64,000 nt of DNA from Talpa occidentalis (taxonomy: Eukaryota; Chordata; Mammalia; Eulipotyphla; Talpidae). Made by a program: the position numbers and the translations under genes. The notes under the pieces are model-generated. The model worked only from the letters and a program-made list of their open reading frames with translations. It made no database searches and was not told where the DNA came from. The DNA is taken from assembly GCF_014898055.3 (NCBI RefSeq), contig NW_023600993.1, positions 15,776,850 through 15,840,849 of the forward strand, given 5' to 3'. Numbering within the stretch: position 1 is the first letter of the stretch; the number at the start of each line of letters is the position of its first letter. Shown here piece by piece: positions 57,341 to 64,000 of this stretch.

Positions 57341-58369
57341 ATGGCTCCTGGAAGAGCCAGAGGGGAGCGGAGAAGTTCACCCAAGATGCCAGTCAGTCCG
57401 AGCATCACAGTGTCCCAACGCATACGACAAATTAGAAAACAGACAGTAGGGAGTAGAAGAACCACACGCAACCTAACAACTCCTCAAGTAAGAAGCACAC
57501 CACAAAAAGAAAACCACTCCCCAGATTGCAACGACAGCAACTTGGAAGAACTTCTGAGCCTTCCAGAAAGAGAATTTAAAATTGCCATGATTAAAAAAGT
57601 GATAGATCAGAAGAAGGAAATAGAGTCCCTAAAGAGGGAAATAAAAGAAATGCAGGAGATCAAAGAATTAATGGAGGAACTAAAGAACTCTGGGAAAAGC
57701 AATGAAAGCAGAATAGATGAAATGGAAGAACGAATAAGTACTCTTGAAGACACAGAAATAAAAAGAACCAAAACAGAAAAGGAAAGAGAAGTACGAAGGA
57801 AAAAGAATGAAGAAAGACTTTGGGAACTATCTGACTCCATGAGGAAAGGAAATATAAGAGTTATAGGAATTCCAGAAGGAGAGGAGAGAGATGTAGGAAC
57901 AGAGAAAATATTCCAGGAGATAATTGAAGAGAACGTCCCCAATGCGAAGAAGGAGCTGAAAATTGATATACAAGAAGCAAGAAGAACACCAAACTTCCAC
58001 GACAAAAGGAAAAACACAGCAAGACACATAATAGTAAAGCTCCCAAGAATCCAGGACAAGGAAAAAATAATGAAGCTGACAAGAGGGAAGACACAGATAA
58101 CATTCAAAGGAAAACCAATCAGGCTGACATCAGACTTCTCTGAAGAAACACTACGGGCAAGGAGAGAGTGGAGGGACATAGTCAACAGACTTCAAGAAAA
58201 CAGATGCCAACCAAGAATACTCTATCCCGCAAAGCTCTCTTTCCTCCATGAAGAAAGAATATGGACCTTCCCAGACAAAGAGAAACTCCGGAATTTCATT
58301 ACGACTAAACCCCCACTCCAAAAAATACTACAAGGAATCCTAAAGCCAGAACCTCAGAGGGACGAATAA
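57341..58369 (+). CDS. ORF1: L1 ORF1 protein, intact
   Basis: RNA-binding nucleic-acid chaperone of the L1 ribonucleoprotein particle; the family protein forms trimers that coat L1 RNA in the cytoplasm. The frame encodes 342 residues (human is 338). The N-terminal region is basic (residues 1-60), and a heptad-rich charged coiled coil runs at about 83-165. The RRM follows at about 170-265, with NIRVIGIPEGEE at 171-182 and ARHIIVKL at 227-234. The C-terminal domain at about 266-330 has RARREW (272-277) and QPRILYPAKLSF (290-301). The start has G at -3 and G at +4. The stop is 73 bases before ORF2. No internal stop or frameshift is seen, in contrast to ORF2. Confidence 0.96.
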   Translation: MAPGRARGERRSSPKMPVSPSITVSQRIRQIRKQTVGSRRTTRNLTTPQVRSTPQKENHSPDCNDSNLEELLSLPEREFKIAMIKKVIDQKKEIESLKREIKEMQEIKELMEELKNSGKSNESRIDEMEERISTLEDTEIKRTKTEKEREVRRKKNEERLWELSDSMRKGNIRVIGIPEGEERDVGTEKIFQEIIEENVPNAKKELKIDIQEARRTPNFHDKRKNTARHIIVKLPRIQDKEKIMKLTRGKTQITFKGKPIRLTSDFSEETLRARREWRDIVNRLQENRCQPRILYPAKLSFLHEERIWTFPDKEKLRNFITTKPPLQKILQGILKPEPQRDE

Positions 58370-58442
58370 CAACGAAAGAAGACCAGAAAAAAAAAAGTTA
58401 TTAAAAGAATAAATAAATAAAATCAAAGGAAAGACAAACATA

Positions 58443-59486
58443 ATGGCAAATACAGATGCTAACATATCAATATTAACTCTAAATGTAAATGGACTAAACT
58501 CTTCAATAAAAAGACACAGAGTTGCTGCCTGGATTAAGAAACAAAACCCAACCTTTTGCTGTCTCCAGGAAACACATTTAGCTACAAAAGATAAAAATAG
58601 GCTCAAAGTCAAAGGACGGAAAACAATCCTACAAGCAAATGGGCCAAAAAAGAAAGCAGGAACAGCTATACTTATATCAGATAAAACAGACTTCAAACTC
58701 AAAAAAATAAAAAGAGACCCCAATGGTCACTACATTATGATTAAGGGGACAATACTTCAAGAAGAAATAACACTCATTAACATATACTCACCAAACGAAA
58801 GAGCACCAAAATATATCAGACAACTGTTGTCCTCTCTGAAAACAGACATCAGAGAAAACACATATGTAGTGGGAGACTTCAACACACCACTATCAACAAT
58901 GGATAGATCAACAAGACAAAAAATAAGTAAAGAAACTAAAGCTCTAAATAAGGACCTAGAGCATTTGGGCTTAACAGACATCTATAGAACACTAAACCCA
59001 AAAAAAACGGAGTACACATTTTTCTCAAGAGCACATGGATCATTCTCCAGGATCGATCACATACTGGGACACAAGACAAACATCAACAGATACACCAAGA
59101 TTGAAATCATACCAACCATCTTTTCTGACCACGAAGGCATCAAACTAGAAATAAACCATAAAAAGAAGGCAAGGAACTATCCTACCTCATGGAGATTAAA
59201 AACCACACTACTGGAAGACCACTGGACTAACGAGGAGATCAAAGAAGAAATTAAAAAATTCTTTGAATTGAATGACAAGGAGGACACCAATATCCTAAAT
59301 GTATGGGATGCAGCAAAAGCAGTAATAGGAGGAAAATATATAGCAATAGAAGCTCACATCAAAAAAACAAGAAAGAACTCAAAGAAACAACCTAATCTCG
59401 AAGCTCAAAGATCTAGAAAAAGAACAACAAAAAAACCCAAAACCAGTAGAAGAAAAGATAATAAAAACCAAAGCAGAAATAAATGA
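58443..59486 (+). CDS. ORF2 piece 1: apurinic/apyrimidinic-like endonuclease
   Basis: The 347-codon frame starts [20 protein letters not shown] and is true ORF2 up to about residue 307. Endonuclease residues stand at the same numbers as in human ORF2p: N14, E43 (CLQETH), Y115, D145 and N147 (VGDFNTPLS), D205 (FSRIDHILG), and S228-D229-H230 (FSDHEG). Past the A7 run at 59361 the reading is off-frame, giving a basic nonsense tail of about 40 residues before a stop. A transcript could therefore give a free endonuclease-domain protein. Confidence 0.93.
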   Translation: MANTDANISILTLNVNGLNSSIKRHRVAAWIKKQNPTFCCLQETHLATKDKNRLKVKGRKTILQANGPKKKAGTAILISDKTDFKLKKIKRDPNGHYIMIKGTILQEEITLINIYSPNERAPKYIRQLLSSLKTDIRENTYVVGDFNTPLSTMDRSTRQKISKETKALNKDLEHLGLTDIYRTLNPKKTEYTFFSRAHGSFSRIDHILGHKTNINRYTKIEIIPTIFSDHEGIKLEINHKKKARNYPTSWRLKTTLLEDHWTNEEIKEEIKKFFELNDKEDTNILNVWDAAKAVIGGKYIAIEAHIKKTRKNSKKQPNLEAQRSRKRTTKKPKTSRRKDNKNQSRNK

Positions 59487-60723
59487 AATTGAAACTAAAA
59501 AAGCAATCCAAAAGATCAATGAAACCAAGAGCTGGTTCTTTGAAAAAATCAATAAAATAGACAAACCCCTAGCCAGGCTCACAAAGGAAAAAAGGGAGAA
59601 AGCACAAATACACAGGATCATAAATGAAAGAGGAGAAATCACAATGGACACAGCAGAAATCAAAAGAATAATCAGTAACTACTATGAACAGTTATATGGA
59701 AACAAGTTCAACAATCTAGAGGAGATGGACAAATTCCTACAACTCTACAATCACCCAAAGCTAGATAAAGAAGAAATAGAACACCTAAACAGACCAATTA
59801 CAAGCAGCGAAATTGAAGTGGTAATCAAAAACCTCCCCAAAAACAAAAGCCCAGGACCTGATGGATTTACAAATGAATTCTACCAAACATTCAGAGACGA
59901 ATTAGTGCCTATCCTTCACAAACTCTTCCAAAAAATTGAGAAGGAAGGGACAATACCAAACACGTTCTATGAAGCCAATATTATACTAATACCAAAACCG
60001 AATAAGGACAACACAAAAAAGGAAAACTATAGGCCAATCTCCCTAATGAACACTGATGCAAAAATCCTCAATAAAATTTTAGCTATCAGAATCCAACAAT
60101 GTATCCATAAGATAATTCACCACGACCAAGTAGGATTCATTCCAGGGACACAAGGATGGTTTAACATCCAAAAATCAATCAACGTTATCCAACACATCAA
60201 CAAAAAGAAATATAAAAACCATATGATAATATCAATAGATGCTGAGAAAGCTTTCGACAAAGTGCAACACCCATTCATGATAAAAGCCCTTGAAATTATT
60301 GGGATACAAGGTACATACCTCAACATCATAAAGGCCATCTATGACAAGCCAACAGCCAGTATCATTCTCAATGGTGAAAAGCTGAAAGCAATTCCATTAA
60401 GATCTGGAACAAGACAAGGATGTCCACTCTCACCACTGCTTTTCAATATAATACTGGAAGTCCTAGCCAGAACAATAAGACAAGAGAAAGACATCCAAGG
60501 AATCCAAATAGGAAAAGAAGAAGTCAAACTATCACTATTTGCAGATGATATGATAATATACATAGAGAACCCCAAAATCTCCACAGAAAAACTAATTCAA
60601 CTCATCAATCAATTCAGTAAAGTGGCAGGATACAAAATCAACACGCAAAAGTCAGTAGCCTTCCTATACACAAACAATAAATCTGAAGAAGAAGAAATCA
60701 AAAAACCATCCTTTTATTATTGA
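59362..60723 (+). pseudogene. ORF2 piece 2: reverse transcriptase core
   Basis: In frame +1 relative to piece 1. It contains the Z/early RT region ([10 protein letters not shown]), PGPDGF at 59851-59868, [12 protein letters not shown], the [15 protein letters not shown] palm motif, [15 protein letters not shown], and the catalytic FADD at 60538-60549. It ends at an off-frame TGA at 60721 just after the second frameshift. There is no proper start codon; the first ATG in frame is at 59644, so it is unlikely to be translated by itself. Confidence 0.93.
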
Positions 60724-61569
60724 AACAAAAAAAATCAAATATTTGGGAATAAATCTAACAAAAGAGGTAAAGGACCTATACAAAGAAAACTATAAAACAC
60801 TGTTAAAAGAAATAGAAGAAGACACAAAGAAATGGAAAGACATCCCCTGCTCATGGATTGGAAGAATAAACATTATTAAAATGGCCATCCTACCAAAAGC
60901 AATCTACAGATTCAATGCTATTCCAATCAAAATCTCAATGGCATTCTTCAAAGAAATAGAACAATTATTGATGAAATTCATATGGAATCACCAAAAACCC
61001 CAAATAGCCAAAGCTCTACTGAAAAAAAAAGAAGGAAATGGAGGCATCACACTCCCAGACTTCAAACTATACTACAAAGCCATAATCATCAAAACTGCAT
61101 GGTATTGGAACAAGAACAGACATACAGACCAATGGAATCAAATAGAAAATCCAGAAATAAACTCACAGATTTATGGTCAACTAATCTTTGACAAAGGAGC
61201 AAAGACTATGCATTGGAGCAAAGAAAGTTTGTTCAATAAATGGTGCTGGGAAAACTGGGTCGCTACATGCAAAAGAATGAAGCTTGACCACTACCTCACA
61301 CCATACACAAAAATCAACTCAAAATGGATTAAAGAACTAGACATAAGACCTGAAACCATAAAATACATAGAAGGAAATATAGGCGAAACACTACGGGATT
61401 TGCACATCAAAGACATCTTTACAGACACATCACCCAAAGCAGTGATAGTGAAGGCAAAGATAAACAGCTGGGACTACATCAAATTAAAGAGCTTCTGCAC
61501 AGCAAAAGAGACAATAACAAAACAAAGAGAAACCCACCAACTGGGAGAACATTTTTGCACCCAACACTA
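60704..61569 (+). pseudogene. ORF2 piece 3: thumb and downstream region
   Basis: Reads [15 protein letters not shown], the [15 protein letters not shown] stretch, [25 protein letters not shown] and [10 protein letters not shown], all standard ORF2 landmarks after the RT palm. It runs off-frame near 61530 and stops at 61567-61569. Confidence 0.92.
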
Positions 61570-62264
61570 ATGATAAAGGACTGATCACAAAAATCTGCAA
61601 AGAGCTGATGAGACTCAGCAACAACAAAGAAAATAATCCAGTCAAAAAATGGGCAGAAGAGCTAAAAAGAAACTTCTCTGAAGAGGAAATGCAAATGGCC
61701 AACAGACATATGAAAAAATGTTCAACATCACTTGTAATCAGGGAAATGCAAATCAAAACTACCATGAGATACCATCTCACACCAGTGAGAATGGCACATA
61801 TTAAAAAAACTAGCAACAACAAATGTTGGCGAGGGTGTGGAGAAAAAGGAACTCTTCTGCACTGCTGGTGGGATTGCAAACTGGTCCAACCACTATGGAG
61901 AGCTGTGTGGAGATTTCTGGACCTACTAAACATAGAGCTTCCATATGATCCAGCAATTCCACTCCTAGGTATTTACCCAAAGGACACAGAAACATCAATT
62001 CCAAAGAGCACCTGCACCCCTATGTTTATAGCAGCACTGTTTACAATAGCTAAGCTTTGGAAACAACCCAAATGCCCAAAAATAGATGACTGGATCAAGA
62101 AGATGTGGTACATATATACCATGGAATATTACTCAGCATTCAAAAAAGATAAACACATGCAATTTGCAGCAACATGGATGGTGCTGGAAGGGATCATGCT
62201 CAGCGAAATAAGCCAAAACGAAAAAGAAAAATACCGGATGGTCTCACTCATAGCAGGAATCTAG
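61534..62264 (+). pseudogene. ORF2 piece 4: C-terminal cysteine-rich region
   Basis: Back in the frame of piece 1. Contains [38 protein letters not shown], the cysteine motif C-x3-C-x7-H-x4-C ([18 protein letters not shown], 61824-61877), [13 protein letters not shown], and the end MVSLIAGI before TAG. The cysteine region binds RNA and is needed for retrotransposition in the family. Confidence 0.93.
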
Positions 62265-62479
62265 AAAACTTAAATAAGGGACCAGGAAAATGAATATAAG
62301 AAAGTGAAAATCAAAATCAACAAAAAACTATGAACCAGAGACACTTTTTGGGGGGTGGGGTGCGGGAGGGGAAGGATTGGGGTCAGAATGGGGCGTTTGC
62401 AATTGTATGGGGGAATATAAAAATAAAATTTATTATTTAAAAAAAAATAAAGAGGCATTATTTATTTAAAAAAAAAAAA
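62265..62479 (+). other. L1 3' UTR and double A tail
   Basis: A short 3' UTR with a G-rich tract at 62350-62394, AATAAA at 62422-62427 and a first A tail at 62439-62447. A non-L1 word TAAAGAGGCATTATTTATTT (62448-62467) and a second A tail (62468-62479) follow. The short young L1 at 36418 has only the first type of ending, so the extra 20 bases look like sequence picked up downstream of the source L1. Confidence 0.8.
62350..62394 (+). promoter_or_regulatory. G-quadruplex-prone tract in L1 3' UTR
   Basis: Six runs of three to seven G separated by loops of 1-7 bases on the L1 sense strand. Comparable G-rich tracts occur in 3' UTRs of young L1 families of several mammals and can fold as G-quadruplexes. 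Confidence 0.8.
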
Positions 62480-62490
62480 CAACTGTAACT

Positions 62491-64000
62491 AATTTTATAA
62501 TGTGCTGAACCTACCAATTAGACAGTAAGGTGAAGATTTAGAAAGCCACATTATACAAACCTTTCCCCTGCAAATCTAAGTGAATAATATAATTTATTTG
62601 TAAAATGGAAATAAAATTATGGCTGTATGGTAACCAATTATGTAGGTTTCTTTTGTCAGTCTAATTTTGAACTCCTGAGTCAGAAATTGTATAATTAAAT
62701 GTTCTGTGAGAGTAGTGCCATAACTTGAAAATAGGGTAATTCAGAACTCTTGAAAATAGGGTAATTCAGAACTTCTTGTCTGTATATTAAATGAAATGTA
62801 TATAAACCATTTGCAAAAATAATCACGGTTATGTCTGAATCTTGATGCTAATTGGTATTATTGTGTCTACATACGCCTGAGTTCAGACAAGGAGGTGACT
62901 TTCAATCTGATGCCTAGGAAAGCCCATATATCCAATTTGGATCACTTAATTGAGTTCTAGATCTGGGTTTGAAAACATCACTTTTAAAGCATACCTCTAT
63001 TTCCTTTGGATAGAATTGGTGTTAAAGATTTTCTCCCTTCAAAAGATGTGATCAGATAGGTGTCTATAACTTTGGCTTTCTGAAAAATTGTCCAATTGGA
63101 TTTCTTGATAAATTTATTGTTGAGACTGTGCCTACTGTGTATATGTCAGGCCTTCTACACTCCTAACTCTCCCGCCTTTAGTCATGCTCTATCTAGGGCT
63201 TACCTCTTGCAATATTCTCTGAATTGGTGGAAATGTACAATTTCCATCAAACATATTCTAATGACCAGCAATCTGTCTGATGCTTAAAGCACAGAATAAA
63301 TTATGTTCCTGCAGCCCCCATTCTATTAAAAGAAATGGGCTCTTTGGTTCTTTTTTGCAGTTAATCTGGACAGGATTTATAACTCAACCATTTTGGTCAA
63401 GTCATGCTGAACATTCCCAGCACTTACGTAATTTTAACTTTATTAAAATTTAGTCTAAATGTATTAGTCTGTTCTTTTGGCATAATGTACAGCCAAAGCA
63501 GAAAAAGAAATAAAAGTACCTGGAATTTTTTTTCTTGAGCCCATTGAGTGGTGGGGTGTGTGGTATATATATGTATTTCCATGTGTATGTCTTTTTCTCA
63601 ATTAGTCTATATAAATCTGATTGATTTGCTCTTAAAGTGCCATGGAACTCTTCTTTATGACAACTGTTTATTTTGAAATATTTAATTCAGTGAATGTAAA
63701 CTGATGTATAAAATGATTTACTTGTATGAAAGATAATTACGTGACTAAAGATCCTGATTAATTGCATTATTCAATTCACGTCAATACTGAATCTAAAATG
63801 TGGAACCATTTTATTCCATTTAGATCGAGGAGACTAGCATCATTTTTTAAAAATGAGAGTTGAAGACAGGGTCTTTGTTGCTATGATTATGTTTGTGATT
63901 TTAATTGCTGAGATATTCATGTTTTGAAAAGTATCTGCTGTCAAAGCAGAGAAGCAGTAAATGTTCATAATGCTTTTCGTACAATGGCAATTACATTGAC
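62491..64000. other. AT-rich non-coding right flank
   Basis: About 1.5 kb downstream of the L1 without gene or named repeat, apart from the tandem duplication at 62724-62773. Confidence 0.3.
62724..62773. repeat. Exact 25-bp tandem duplication
   Basis: The 25-base unit starting CTTGAAAATAGGG at 62724-62748 is repeated without change or gap at 62749-62773. No microsatellite sequence is involved, so this is a fresh local duplication. Confidence 0.95.

Larger units (their letters stand above)
58443..62264 (+). pseudogene. ORF2: L1 ORF2 (endonuclease-reverse transcriptase), three frameshifts
   Basis: The multifunctional L1 enzyme nicks target DNA and copies L1 RNA there. The span of 3822 bases equals about 1274 codons, essentially the human length of 1275, so nothing large is missing. 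The frame changes three times. The first is at the A7 run 59361-59367, where one extra A fits best. The second lies within about 60695-60715, in an A/C/T-run area (net +1 or -2). The third lies within about 61520-61535 (net +1). No other stop interrupts the pieces. All visible catalytic motifs are kept, so the damage is recent or due to sequencing or assembly of homopolymers. Confidence 0.95.
56138..62479 (+). mobile_element. Full-length L1 LINE retrotransposon
   Basis: A ~6.3-kb non-LTR retrotransposon with every part in order: GC-rich 5' UTR (56138-57340), ORF1 (57341-58369), a 73-base spacer, ORF2 (58443-62264, frameshifted), 3' UTR (62265-62430) and A-rich tail. The target-site duplication AACTGTAACT lies at 56128-56137 and 62481-62490. 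It extends to 12 bp with one mismatch, starting after GTT|AAAA, the L1 endonuclease target pattern. ORF1 is intact and no large deletion exists, so it is a young insertion. Three frameshifts in ORF2 should prevent self-mobilisation, unless they are assembly errors. Confidence 0.97.

Noticed and set aside
57607..58185. 192-codon minus-strand frame within L1 ORF1
   Set aside because: It is the mirror of the charged, A-rich coiled-coil coding sequence; serine- and phenylalanine-rich wording is typical of antisense shadows.

Overview
The window is nuclear DNA from a placental mammal. It is AT-rich and carries a full-length L1 LINE, many ancient L1, L2 and MIR fragments, a MaLR-type LTR and hAT-type DNA transposon remnants. 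Its dominant SINE is a tRNA-derived element whose sense strand starts GGGCCTCCCYGGTGGYGCAG and ends in an (AAAT)n/oligo-A tail. I see no Alu, B1/B2, carnivore SINEC, equine ERE or bat VES copies. The SINE head resembles cetartiodactyl tRNA-Glu SINEs in its first ~20 bases, but the body does not. I therefore leave the order open (probably laurasiatherian).

Layout. No host protein-coding gene, exon or structured RNA gene could be supported; this looks intergenic or intronic. From 1 to ~55.7 kb there is AT-rich sequence with 12 copies of the tRNA-SINE in two age classes, most with clear target-site duplications (TSDs). It also holds L2 and MIR relics on both strands, a MaLR LTR (7.3 kb), two hAT-like MITE remnants (26.7 and 34.2 kb), old L1 fragments, one L1 inserted inside another L1 (41.7-42.9 kb), and several microsatellites. 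Longer stretches without recognisable repeats lie near 9.3-12.1, 16.5-17.5, 18.8-20.2, 23.0-24.5, 25.7-26.5, 36.5-38.3, 43.2-46.0, 46.8-48.9, 49.3-50.9, 53.2-54.7 and 62.5-64.0 kb.

The main object is a full-length, plus-strand L1 at 56138-62479. It has a GC-rich 5' UTR of about 1.2 kb with a YY1-type site at its start, an intact 342-residue ORF1, and an ORF2 of nearly normal length. ORF2 keeps its visible endonuclease, reverse transcriptase and cysteine motifs but is split by three frameshifts. The 3' UTR has a G-quadruplex-prone tract, and the tail is double, suggesting a ~20-nt 3' transduction. A TSD flanks it. Just upstream lies a 5'-truncated minus-strand L1, so antisense reading out of the full-length L1 runs in frame into an L1 ORF2 C-terminus.

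How the parts relate: L1 supplies the endonuclease and reverse transcriptase that most plausibly mobilised the SINEs, since several SINE TSDs start with AAAA on the insertion strand. I found no convincing novel biological system. The better leads are the unplaced SINE family and its tRNA-only short form, the antisense ORFs in the L1 5' UTR, the putative 3' transduction, the nested L1 with a clean TSD, and a few palindromes and tandem duplications.
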